A DNA stretch of 44,382 nt from Bacteroidota bacterium (GTDB taxonomy: Bacteria > Bacteroidota > JABWAT01). Where the stretch lies: assembly GCA_017303995.1 (NCBI GenBank), contig JAFLBE010000035.1:1-44382 (forward strand). The letters run 5' to 3'. Shown piece after piece: positions 7,645-15,921 of the stretch (its first letter is position 1; every line of letters begins with the position of its first letter). The notes beneath the pieces were generated by a model. It was not told the origin of the DNA, made no database searches, and worked only from the letters and a program-made list of their open reading frames with translations. Both the position numbers and the translations under genes were made by a program.

Positions 7645-8310
7645 ATGCCAACTCCCTTCATCGACATTCATTCCCATCATTTAATATCCATCCCGGATAT
7701 TTTTGTCATCCAAAGCCGGTTTGTTCATGAAGTTGATGAAAAATCTGAGCAACCATTTTCCTCTGGAATCCATCCATGGCATCTGAATTCACGTCCCCTT
7801 GAGACAGATTTTTCAAAACTGGAAGAAATCGCAAAACTAAAATCCTGTATCGCCATTGGTGAAACCGGACTCGACCAGGCAATCGGCACTTCAATCGATG
7901 TGCAGAAACAGTGGTTTATCCGTCACCTCGAACTTGCTGAAGTTTTTAAAAAGCCAGTCATCATTCATTGTGTGCGGGCTTATTCTGATCTGATTCAGAT
8001 CCGTAAAACAGGAAAATTTAAAACACCCTGGATTATTCACGGATTCAATGAGAATGCAAAAGTTGCACGGGATCTGATTCTGCTGAATTGCTGGCTTTCA
8101 GTGGGTCACCGGTTGCTTCAGGAAAATTCAAAAGTTGCAGCTTCCTTCCCCAAAATCCACATTGACCGGATTTTTCTGGAATCAGATGATTCAGCACTTT
8201 CAGTTTCAGAGGTTTATGAAAAAGCCTCACTACTTTTGCAAATTTCACTCAACGATTTAAAATTGCAGATTCATCAAAATTTTGTTCACCTATTTGGGAA
8301 GTTGGTATGA
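7645..8310 (+). CDS. TatD-family metal-dependent hydrolase/nuclease
   Basis: A 221-residue amidohydrolase-fold protein, somewhat shorter than E. coli TatD (260). Metal-ligand motifs appear in order: HSH at 9-11 (FIDIHSHH), the glutamate in IGETGLD, histidines in VIIHC and WIIHG, and an aspartate in LESDD near the C-terminus. Family members are 3'-5' DNA exonucleases or deoxyribonucleases; the exact substrate is not established here. A GTG at 7606 would add 13 basic residues, but the ATG at 7645 is preferred because homology starts there. No clear ribosome binding site is seen. The stop overlaps the tcdA start by four bases (ATGA), so the two are coupled. Confidence 0.88.
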   Translation: MPTPFIDIHSHHLISIPDIFVIQSRFVHEVDEKSEQPFSSGIHPWHLNSRPLETDFSKLEEIAKLKSCIAIGETGLDQAIGTSIDVQKQWFIRHLELAEVFKKPVIIHCVRAYSDLIQIRKTGKFKTPWIIHGFNENAKVARDLILLNCWLSVGHRLLQENSKVAASFPKIHIDRIFLESDDSALSVSEVYEKASLLLQISLNDLKLQIHQNFVHLFGKLV

Positions 8311-9038
8311 TTCCGGAATGGCAGGGGCGAACTGAGCTTTTACTCGGTCAGGACATATTAAAAGGGCTGGCACAAAAACATGTTCTTGTTGTCGGATTGG
8401 GCGGGGTTGGCTCTTTTGCTGCAGAGTTTATCTGCCGGGCAGGAATCGGGAAAATGACGATTGTGGATGGCGATCAGGTTGTTCCATCCAACCGAAACCG
8501 TCAGCTCCCGGCATTGGTAAGTACAACCGGAAAATTAAAAGCCAAAGTGATGGAAGAACGTCTGAAGGATATTAATCCGGATGTGGAGCTGGTTGTGTTA
8601 ACTGATTATCTGAAGGATGAACGGATGGTTCAGGTGCTTCACATGGCCGATTATGACATGGTTGTCGATTGCATCGATACGCTTGCACCCAAAACATTTT
8701 TTCTTTACCACGCCCGGCAAAGAGGATTTAAAATCGTAAGTTCGATGGGTGCAGGTGGTAAAACCGATCCTGAGAAAATCAAAATCACCGATATCTCAAA
8801 ATCATACAACTGCAAACTGGCAAAAATGGTGAGAAAAAGGCTTCATCATCTCGGAATCAGAAAAGGAATCAAGGTTATTTTTTCACCGGAAGAAATTGAC
8901 AAATCCAGAGTGATTCCAAACCTGACCGATCAAAATAAAAAATCTACCATTGGGACCATTTCCTACATGCCACCCTTATTTGGCGGGTTTGTTGCGTCGG
9001 TGGTAATCAGGCAGTTGATAGAGGAATGCGGGAAATAA
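8307..9038 (+). CDS. tcdA: tRNA threonylcarbamoyladenosine dehydratase
   Basis: A 243-residue E1-like (ThiF/MoeB superfamily) enzyme that uses ATP to cyclise t6A at position 37 of tRNAs reading ANN codons into ct6A. The nucleotide-binding loop GLGGVGS is at 30-36, and the NRNRQLPAL segment follows the acidic strand of the adenylation site. The SSMGAGGKTDPEKIKITD segment and the following MVRKRLHHLGIRKGIKVIFS are typical of TcdA (formerly CsdL/YgdL), as opposed to MoeB or ThiF. There is no zinc-binding CxxC pair, as expected for TcdA. Cotranscribed with the TatD-like gene through a 4-base overlap; the pairing of a nuclease and a tRNA modifier has no obvious pathway meaning. Confidence 0.93.
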   Translation: MIPEWQGRTELLLGQDILKGLAQKHVLVVGLGGVGSFAAEFICRAGIGKMTIVDGDQVVPSNRNRQLPALVSTTGKLKAKVMEERLKDINPDVELVVLTDYLKDERMVQVLHMADYDMVVDCIDTLAPKTFFLYHARQRGFKIVSSMGAGGKTDPEKIKITDISKSYNCKLAKMVRKRLHHLGIRKGIKVIFSPEEIDKSRVIPNLTDQNKKSTIGTISYMPPLFGGFVASVVIRQLIEECGK

Positions 9039-9113
9039 GTTAAAAGTCGAGTGAAACAAGATCCCCGGACCAGCTTTTAAAAAGATCAAAAAACCAAACC
9101 ATCGCTGCAATTA

Positions 9114-10934
9114 TTACCGGTCCCTCACTAACCGAACTGAAAGCAGACTTGTTTTTTTATTACTATTGCGTTTGATACTTTGGTCAGTTTCAGAGACGTC
9201 CCTGCTCCAGGCACCGGTATCGTTACTTGTTGAAGTCCACCAAAATCCACGAAAACCAAGGTAACCAAAGGTTCCAATCGTGCCAAAACATCCGCCACCT
9301 GGAAGTAAATTCAATCCGAAATGATCTGAACCATTTCCGTTTTCCTGCCAACCTGATTTCGATTTCAACTTTGAGTCTGCATCAGATTGACCGCCAATAA
9401 AATCAGTCAGTTTAGCCCAGTCTTCATCGGTTGGGACACGCCAGCCACTTTTACCTGATACAATTTTTCCATCAGCAACCGCAAACCAGTTATACAGATA
9501 ACCATAAGTCTGCCCAATTTTTGAATTGTTTTCATAATGGGTAAGAACACCATTGGTAATGTTATCCAAACCTGTGGTTTCATTTACTTTTTCTATTGAA
9601 GTTCCATCAGAATACCGGGTAACCCGAAGGTTTTCTGCAAGCCACTCCTGATTTCCAATAAGTATGGTTTTGTACACATTTCCGTCAATATCAAAATATA
9701 AACCCGTTTTGGCCGGATTTAACAAATCAATAACTTGAATGAAATTACCATTTTCAGTAAGGTCCGCCTGAAACTGATAACTTTTAAATCCTTCCTTTTT
9801 CAACATGATTTCTGTTTGACCCACAGGTAACTGATCTTCAAACGGAGTAAAACCAAGTACCTTTTCTTCGCCATCCTGAAGCACAGTAACTGATGCACCT
9901 TCGGGAATTGTGGAGAGACTAAATTGAACCAGTACAGGTTCAAAAACTGGTTCCCAGTTGATAACATCACCCTTTTTAACAGAAAATGAAAAGGTCTCAG
10001 ATTTGAAACCTGTTCTTTTCACCCTTGCAGTAAAACTTCCTTCGAAAAATTCAAACGTCTGAGGACCCTTTTTCTTGTTCCAGATACTGCCATTGATATC
10101 AACTTCGAATGCATCCGGGTGATTAATCCGTAAGAATCCACTTCGTTTTTTCAAAGGTAATTCTACGACTTTGTTGTCACCTGATCCAAGTCTGATGGTT
10201 TCACTGAAGGGTTCAAACCTTGAATCGTTCACTGCGAGTGTGTAATTGCCTTCGGGGAGTTTTTGGCTGACAAATTCAGATCCTGTTTCAACCGGAAGGT
10301 CATTGATCAACACCAACACAGTTAGTGGTGCTTTAATTAAAAGTGTCCCAAACATGGAGCGTAACCGGAATAATCCGCTTTGTTTCATTCCTGGCCGGAT
10401 TTCAAGTAACGTATCCAACGGATGATAATCGGGTTTGGTGAGATTAATTTGGTATTTTCCGGCTTTAAAGTCCTTCAATTCAAACGGAGTAACTTCACGA
10501 AAGGAAGGAATACCATCAATTTTAAGCATCACACCATCAGGTACTGTATTGACCTTAAAACTTCCTTTTTCAGAACTATATTTTTCCTCTTTCGGGTTTA
10601 ATCTATAAAATTTCGCCTGTTTTGCGGAAAGATTTTCCATTGCCAGTTTTTTCTCGATGAATCCTGGCGCTTTTAAAGTCAGAATCTGGCGTTCGGGTTT
10701 GAGAAATATGGTTGACTTGGTGGCTTCATTTTGAATTTTAGAAATTCCACCGGTGTTGGACTCAATCGTAAAGCCGGTGATTGCGGTATAAATAACCAGT
10801 GCTGCTTCATTTGGGTGGTCAACAAAAACCGGAATCTGCTGTTCAGCCATCTCCTGAAGATCGAATTCCCGGAGGGATTGGGAAAAGAGCAGATCAGGGA
10901 GAAAAAGGGTAAAGAGTAGGAGTAGACTTTTCAT
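9114..10934 (-). CDS. PEGA-repeat and FISUMP-domain exported protein (second paralogue)
   Basis: A 606-residue exported protein. Residues 1-18 are a signal peptide (MKSLLLLFTLFLPDLLFS), followed by the SLREFDLQEM segment it shares with its neighbour. The middle (about 100-400) contains several PEGA-like beta repeats, and about residues 425-605 form a Fibrobacter succinogenes major paralogous (FISUMP) domain: IGNQEWLAENL, GYLYNWFAV, GWRVPTDEDW, GFWWTSTS, SVRLVRD. Function is unknown; FISUMP domains are presumed surface binding modules with a C-type-lectin-like fold. An upstream start at 10967 is possible, but the ATG at 10934 has the signal peptide directly after it and overlaps the stop of the preceding gene (ATGA). 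Codon use in the C-terminal 60 codons is ordinary (14 of 62 end in C), unlike its neighbour. Confidence 0.88.
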   Translation of the reverse strand: MKSLLLLFTLFLPDLLFSQSLREFDLQEMAEQQIPVFVDHPNEAALVIYTAITGFTIESNTGGISKIQNEATKSTIFLKPERQILTLKAPGFIEKKLAMENLSAKQAKFYRLNPKEEKYSSEKGSFKVNTVPDGVMLKIDGIPSFREVTPFELKDFKAGKYQINLTKPDYHPLDTLLEIRPGMKQSGLFRLRSMFGTLLIKAPLTVLVLINDLPVETGSEFVSQKLPEGNYTLAVNDSRFEPFSETIRLGSGDNKVVELPLKKRSGFLRINHPDAFEVDINGSIWNKKKGPQTFEFFEGSFTARVKRTGFKSETFSFSVKKGDVINWEPVFEPVLVQFSLSTIPEGASVTVLQDGEEKVLGFTPFEDQLPVGQTEIMLKKEGFKSYQFQADLTENGNFIQVIDLLNPAKTGLYFDIDGNVYKTILIGNQEWLAENLRVTRYSDGTSIEKVNETTGLDNITNGVLTHYENNSKIGQTYGYLYNWFAVADGKIVSGKSGWRVPTDEDWAKLTDFIGGQSDADSKLKSKSGWQENGNGSDHFGLNLLPGGGCFGTIGTFGYLGFRGFWWTSTSNDTGAWSRDVSETDQSIKRNSNKKTSLLSVRLVRDR

Positions 10935-12787
10935 TGTTGGACATCCCTGACCAGGCGGACGGACCACCCGTAACTCTTACTGCCGTTGCCTCTGGCCAAA
11001 AGGGCGTTATTGTACCCCATGCTGCGGACCCAAGCGTTATTCGTATCGATAGGAGTTGAACTCCACCAGTAGCCGTAGTAGCCAACGTCGTCGCCTAAGA
11101 CTCCATAGTAGTAACGGACACCACCCGGAAGGGCGCTGAAGCCGTAGTCATCACTTCCATTTCCATTACTATTCCAGCCTGTTTTGGCTTTCAATTTTCC
11201 CCCGGCATTTCCTTCACCCCCAACATAATCAGTTAGTTTCGTCCAGTCTGCATCCGTTGGTACCCGCCAGCCTCCGGTTTTGGGTGCCAGTTTTCCTGTG
11301 TTCACTGCATACCAATTGTACAGATATCCGTAAGTGGTTACATTCTTTTCTGTGTTATCATTAGCACAATAGGCACCAGTTGTCGTATTGCTCCATGCTG
11401 ACCCATCGGTGATTTTGGTAATTGCAGTCCCGTCATTGTATCTGGTAGTGTTTAAATTTTCAACCGTCCATTCCTGAGTGCCAATTACGACAGTTTTGTA
11501 GGTAAAGCCGTTGTATTCCAATTGTCCATATTTTATTACCTTAACCACCTTATATTCATTGGCTAATGGATTGGCAAGATTGATGTTTTTCTTGAATGGC
11601 TTCTCTGCTTCCAGCTTTGCCTTCAAAGTGAAATCATTAAACCCTTCCCTTTTGATCAAAAACTCCACATCGCCAACTGCAACCTGCTCTTCAACGGGAC
11701 TAAAGCCAAGTAATTCAGTAGAAGTACCCCGAATCAATTGAATGGTAGCTCCCGCCGGTGCAGTCTGAATGCTAACTTTTACTGTTACCGGCGTGAACAC
11801 GGGTTCCCAGTTAATAACATCGCCTTTTTTAACCAGAAATGAATAGGTTACCGGTTGAAACCCAGGACGTTTCACTTCTACCCGGTAACTGCCATGGAAT
11901 AATTCCATCATATCGGGTCCCGGTTTTTTTACCCTTGTTTCCCCATTAATGGTTAATTCAAAGCCATCCGGGTGAAGGATCTGCAGATATCCCGCCTTTT
12001 TAATCAGGGGTAAATCCACAATTTTAACGCCACCGGATGGAACGGTTACTGTTTCCCTGTAATATTCAAATCGAGGATCATCTACATTTAGGGTGTAAAC
12101 CCCCTCAGTTAACCTGAGGCTTTTAAGTTCCGGTCCAATCTCTTGCGTTATTGAATTCACCTTGACTTTTACAGGTAATGGGGCTTTTAGTGACAGTGTT
12201 CCATACATGGATCTAAGTTGAAAAAGTCCGCTTTGCTTAATTCCCTGACGGATTTCAATGAGGGTGTCCAGCGGATAATAGTCTGGTTTGGTAATGGCAA
12301 TCCGATATTTTTTAGCCTCAAAATCTTTGAGTTCGAAGGGTGTCAGTTGTTTGAATGTCGGGAATCCATCAATCCTTAGCATGGCTCCTTCCAGTTGGGT
12401 ATTAACCAGGAAAGTTCCCTTTTCAGCCGTGTAGGTCTCTGTCAGGGTATTCAACCTGTAAAACTTTGCTTGTTTAGCAGAGAGGTTATCTATTGATAGT
12501 TTTTTCTCAATAAAGCCCGGTGCTTTTAACTTCAGGATCTGCCGTTCCGGTTTTAAAAAAACTGTGAATTTAGAACCATCACTTTGAGTGCTAACGACTC
12601 CGCCAGTGCTTGACTCAAGAGTCAACCCGTTAATTGCAGTGTAAAAGATTAAAGCAGCATCGTTGGGATGGTCTATAAAAACCGGAATTTGTTGCTCACT
12701 CATTTCCTGAAGGTCAAATTCCCGAAGGCTTTGGGAGAAAAGCAGGGCTGGGAGGAAAAAGAGTGACAGGAAGAGTAGGGTTTTCAT
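10931..12787 (-). CDS. PEGA-repeat and FISUMP-domain exported protein (first paralogue)
   Basis: A 618-residue exported protein, parallel in design to its downstream neighbour: signal peptide at 1-19, conserved N-terminal SLREFDLQEM domain, about four PEGA-like repeats between residues 115 and 405, and a FISUMP domain at about 425-615 (VIGTQEWTVENLN, GYLYNWYAV, GWRVPTDADW, GYWWSST, GWSVRLVRD). PEGA repeats act as surface spacers in other proteins. The last 72 codons are strikingly rich in codons ending in C (36 by my count), with runs of TAC, GAC, GGC and GTC, and end in a GC-rich stretch, unlike the rest of the gene. A short VQQ tail follows RLVRD. The stop overlaps the next ATG (ATGA). Specific ligand unknown. 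Confidence 0.9.
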   Translation of the reverse strand: MKTLLFLSLFFLPALLFSQSLREFDLQEMSEQQIPVFIDHPNDAALIFYTAINGLTLESSTGGVVSTQSDGSKFTVFLKPERQILKLKAPGFIEKKLSIDNLSAKQAKFYRLNTLTETYTAEKGTFLVNTQLEGAMLRIDGFPTFKQLTPFELKDFEAKKYRIAITKPDYYPLDTLIEIRQGIKQSGLFQLRSMYGTLSLKAPLPVKVKVNSITQEIGPELKSLRLTEGVYTLNVDDPRFEYYRETVTVPSGGVKIVDLPLIKKAGYLQILHPDGFELTINGETRVKKPGPDMMELFHGSYRVEVKRPGFQPVTYSFLVKKGDVINWEPVFTPVTVKVSIQTAPAGATIQLIRGTSTELLGFSPVEEQVAVGDVEFLIKREGFNDFTLKAKLEAEKPFKKNINLANPLANEYKVVKVIKYGQLEYNGFTYKTVVIGTQEWTVENLNTTRYNDGTAITKITDGSAWSNTTTGAYCANDNTEKNVTTYGYLYNWYAVNTGKLAPKTGGWRVPTDADWTKLTDYVGGEGNAGGKLKAKTGWNSNGNGSDDYGFSALPGGVRYYYGVLGDDVGYYGYWWSSTPIDTNNAWVRSMGYNNALLARGNGSKSYGWSVRLVRDVQQ

Positions 12788-12901
12788 TAGTAAGATTTAT
12801 TATTTGATGTTAGTTTAAAAAATAGAATCTGTTGGAAAGTTTTTCCTGTTTCGTTCGGAATTCCGGAACATCCCCCGTTCGTCCAAAAGCATGGTCGAAC
12901 T

Positions 12902-12917
12902 CCCCCTTCAAAGGGGG
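12902..12917. repeat. Short G/C hairpin repeat
   Basis: CCCCCTT / AAGGGGG with a two-base loop, in the 218-base gap between the NTF2-like gene and the first PEGA-FISUMP gene. It resembles the dispersed ctcccccttcaaagggggac-type repeats. It may end or weaken transcription between the two halves of the cluster; no T-run follows on the minus strand. Confidence 0.5.
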
Positions 12918-13005
12918 ACTATCGAAATCTTAAATCAAAAACAATTTTTTTTAGGTTCATTTTCCAGTTTTGTGTTCTTTGTGGTAAAAAGTGTTCTCCC
13001 ATCCC

Positions 13006-13983
13006 CTACTGCAAAATAAACTGATCAAGGGAAAGCACTTCTTCCTTCTTTGTAAATTCGGCAGGTTGCCAGGATCTCACCCAAACCAAAGGTTCCGTTT
13101 CATTCCGGAAGTCTATAAGAAGGAACAAATACCCGCTGTCTGAGTATCCCGAAGACGTCCAACTCTGGAGCAGGTTGACTCCATAAAAATCGGGTTTGCT
13201 TTTGTGCTGGTAAATCTGAATATCATCAAACCCAATTTTAATAAAGGCATTCTTTGTAAAAACCTTTGTCAGTCCGTCAAGATATTGCCGTTTGTTTAAC
13301 CGCAGAAGTTCAACCTTCTGGCTTGTAAGGCTTTTGTTCAAGAATTCAGCATCGGTTTTGGTTTCTTTGACCACGTGACCCACAATTATCAGGGCATTAT
13401 CACTGAAGACCTTTTCCAAAAACTGAATATCCTTCCGGTTGTAAGACGTTCTGAAGTTTTCAACAAAATCCAGAATGATCTGGCGTCGTCTGAGATCCTG
13501 AATATCCAGTCCGGCCATGACCTGTTTATACTGATGCTCGGGTAACCCAAGATAAAAGTTCTGAAGACTTCCATCCGAAGAAAAAACCAGCAGTCCTTCC
13601 TCAAACGATTTATCCGTATCATCCGCTTTGCCAAACAGAAGCGGAATTCCCCTTACTTCAAATTCACCATTCATTCGCCGGATTGCAGAAAGAAACAACT
13701 GGGGTTCCGGACAAATAAAAGGTTTGTTATCCCAAATCGCCTGAATATTGCTCTTTGCAGTATCCGGAATTGACGAATCCGAAAAATTGGGTACCCGCTT
13801 TGTTGCGAAAGCCTCGTTGATTTCATTCAGAAGCCGGTTTGCCACCTTCTCTGCTTTTATCCGGGCTGACGTGTTACTGAAATGTTTAATTTTCAGATCC
13901 ACTTTATTCTGTGCAAAACCTATGGAAGTCAGACTCAGAATAAAACCAAACAGAATTGAATTTTTTAAAAAACCTGCACCCAT
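13006..13983 (-). CDS. Exported protein with a probable NTF2-like domain
   Basis: A 325-residue protein of unknown function with a signal peptide (MGAGFLKNSILFGFILSLTS then IGFAQ). Roughly residues 165-310 resemble an NTF2/SnoaL-like cone: a helix followed by FRTSYNRKDIQFLEKVFSDNALIIVG, then strands ending in DSGYLFLLIDFRN and PLVWVRSWQPAE. Such domains can bind small ligands or serve as scaffolds, so catalysis is not implied. The ATG lies 19 bases inside the end of the upstream LPP20/PKD-like gene, indicating cotranscription and coupling. The domain assignment rests on pattern recognition only. Confidence 0.7.
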   Translation of the reverse strand: MGAGFLKNSILFGFILSLTSIGFAQNKVDLKIKHFSNTSARIKAEKVANRLLNEINEAFATKRVPNFSDSSIPDTAKSNIQAIWDNKPFICPEPQLFLSAIRRMNGEFEVRGIPLLFGKADDTDKSFEEGLLVFSSDGSLQNFYLGLPEHQYKQVMAGLDIQDLRRRQIILDFVENFRTSYNRKDIQFLEKVFSDNALIIVGHVVKETKTDAEFLNKSLTSQKVELLRLNKRQYLDGLTKVFTKNAFIKIGFDDIQIYQHKSKPDFYGVNLLQSWTSSGYSDSGYLFLLIDFRNETEPLVWVRSWQPAEFTKKEEVLSLDQFILQ

Positions 13984-15485
13984 ATAACAATTTGTCCTTT
14001 AAACTGGTCGGAGACGGATGTGATTTCCTGATTATTTTTTTGGTTCACCCAACCTGCTCCCTGCTTTTCTAGAACTGCGAGGACCTGTCTGGTTTTACTG
14101 TCAACAGCAGCAATCAGGCAATCATCGGGTCTGGTAAATTGGGATTCCTTGCCGAAGGTTAACCGGCCAGTATTTTTTGCTGCATTCAGGTAGTCAAATA
14201 ATAACTCACCACTGGTGATTTCGGCTAGATCCTTTTTAACTTTCTGGAAGGTATTCCCTTTTGCAATGCCAGTAGAAGGTGCAGGTGAAGGGAAAAGTTC
14301 AATGGGTCTGTCAGGGTGTGGGGTTTTTCTGGGTTCCAATGTTCGTTTTGATGAAAAAACCTTTCCGGTCTGATCAATTTCCTTAATGACTTTATATTCA
14401 CCATTTACTGCCAGAGTAACTTTGTAGCGGCCATTTTTTTCAAATTTATGAGCGGGTCTGGGCTCAATGGCCTGATAACCGTCTCCGAAATCCCATTCCA
14501 GTTTGCTGATGCTGAAATTCCGGATCTGTGGAGTAAAATCAAGATAGCCGTCAGATTTTCCATCTATCCTAAAATCCATCGTAATGATGGGCAGATAATC
14601 AATATCAATTTTTCTGGACGCAAGAAGTGAATTTGTTGCTTCAATTCTTGCCGCCGCCTGATCATTTTCGGGCAAAGGCGGGAGTAATATCAATTCTATG
14701 GTTTCGGTGGGTGAACCGGGTATTCTGTGAATATGCAGTTTACCCGATCCATCAATGATAGGTTTTGCATCTATTGACGGATCCTTTGATGCGAGCCTCA
14801 GAGTTCTGACTGACTTCCCTCTGTACGAACCCCTGACCTGTGCCGTATAATGTGCTTCCATTTCTTCAGCAATGCCCGCATTCTCAATTTTTAAGTCGTT
14901 GAGAAAATCAGTCAGTTTTTTTCTGATGTAAGTTTTTGCAATAACAGTATCGGGTGAATCTGCAGGTTTATACCGGATCAGATCAGGCACTGAAAAGGTT
15001 TTTAGCCAGGCATCATAATAGAACAAAGAAGCGTCTGCCAATCCATTTGTTTTTTCAGTTAAGTCTGCCGTTTTCAGGATGGAAATGATTTCTTCTGCTG
15101 ATCTTCTCACGGAAGCCTGATAATCTTCAACAGAAATATAGGCTATCATGACCGGTTGACCCTGTTTGTTTATTGCAGATAAAAACCGGAGTCCACCCAG
15201 ATTAATACTCGAAAACGATTCCAGATTAATGTTCATTTTGTCTGAAATGAAAGTGTTGGTTTCATTGATTTCATAAACCTGATTCATGACAACCGTTTGA
15301 AAGATGGACTGAACAAGATCTTTCTTGGCCAGTTCTTTTGCTGCCGCTTCATTACCGTTTGAAATAAAGGATTCTCCAGTGAGGTAATCCCCTGAACGGA
15401 TTTCGAATTCAGTCTGAGCCACCAGAAAACAGGAATAAAATAAAATCAGAAACGAAGTGAGAAAAAAAGTTTTGGTTACGGACAT
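13965..15485 (-). CDS. Exported LPP20-like and PKD-domain protein, unknown function
   Basis: A 506-residue protein beginning with a signal peptide (cleavage near LVAQ at 21-24). Residues 45-140 (GNEAAAKELAKKDLVQSIFQ onward) look like an LPP20-type domain, in which a repeated-Ala helix precedes beta strands. Residues 300-370 contain a PKD beta-sandwich with the hallmark WDFGDG at 331-336 and a following GRYKVTLAV strand. A basic and proline-rich linker (375-410) leads to a C-terminal domain that I do not recognise. It starts a run of four exported proteins (15485 to 9114), suggesting a shared envelope or surface role. C19 does not sit in a good lipobox, so a soluble periplasmic or surface protein is more likely than a lipoprotein. 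Confidence 0.72.
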   Translation of the reverse strand: MSVTKTFFLTSFLILFYSCFLVAQTEFEIRSGDYLTGESFISNGNEAAAKELAKKDLVQSIFQTVVMNQVYEINETNTFISDKMNINLESFSSINLGGLRFLSAINKQGQPVMIAYISVEDYQASVRRSAEEIISILKTADLTEKTNGLADASLFYYDAWLKTFSVPDLIRYKPADSPDTVIAKTYIRKKLTDFLNDLKIENAGIAEEMEAHYTAQVRGSYRGKSVRTLRLASKDPSIDAKPIIDGSGKLHIHRIPGSPTETIELILLPPLPENDQAAARIEATNSLLASRKIDIDYLPIITMDFRIDGKSDGYLDFTPQIRNFSISKLEWDFGDGYQAIEPRPAHKFEKNGRYKVTLAVNGEYKVIKEIDQTGKVFSSKRTLEPRKTPHPDRPIELFPSPAPSTGIAKGNTFQKVKKDLAEITSGELLFDYLNAAKNTGRLTFGKESQFTRPDDCLIAAVDSKTRQVLAVLEKQGAGWVNQKNNQEITSVSDQFKGQIVIWVQVF

Positions 15486-15880
15486 TATCTTTCCACTTTC
15501 ATTTTTAGATCCGGGAATACGAGTTTAAAGCAAAAAGGTTATCAAATTATGATTTTACCTTAAAATATACTTACAAACAACCTATTGTGGCTCTTTTAAT
15601 TGCTCGGTAAAACTGGTAGGCCTTTTAATTTGGCTGTGCGAGAGTCGGTGACAATTAAAGTAAAATTCAAAAATGGAATTAAAACCCAATTAAGAAAATG
15701 TCCAGTTTTGCGTTACTGTTTGAATCCAAATCTTCTTGAGGTAAAAAGTTCATCAAAAATCATTCAACCTATGAATTCTTAGTTTTTGTAATTTCTCTTT
15801 TCCCACCAAAGTTAAATTGCATTTTTTGATTCCTTAATGCGCAAAAAGTTCAAAATAAACCGTGTTCCTTCCCCCATAAA
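15486..15880. other. Non-coding gap upstream of the exported-protein cluster
   Basis: About 395 AT-rich bases between the LPP20/PKD gene and the rho terminator. I see no gene. CTTTTAATTG (15592-15601) and CAATTAAAG (15651-15659) can pair with one bulge, with CTCG/CGAG just inside, so a folded RNA is possible but weakly supported. The promoter of the minus-strand cluster should lie in the right part of the cluster's leader; no box convinced me. Confidence 0.3.
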
Positions 15881-15913
15881 ACAAAAAAACCCGGATTAAC
15901 CGGGTTTTTTTGT
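15881..15913 (-). terminator. Rho-independent terminator after rho
   Basis: ACCCGG and CCGGGT arms around ATTAA, flanked by A-run and T-run on opposite sides (AACAAAAAAACCCGG and CCGGGTTTTTTTGTT). It works on both strands by symmetry, but lies 9 bases after the rho stop codon, so the minus strand is the relevant one. Confidence 0.92.
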
Positions 15914-15921
15914 TTACTTTC

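Noticed and set aside
9039-9113. Small gene or terminator between tcdA and the second FISUMP gene
   Set aside because: Only 75 bases, no stable hairpin with T-run and no reading frame with support.
10931-11160. Direct claim of a diversity-generating retroelement
   Set aside because: No reverse transcriptase, accessory protein or template repeat in the window; only the composition and domain context are suggestive, so it is reported as a hypothesis.
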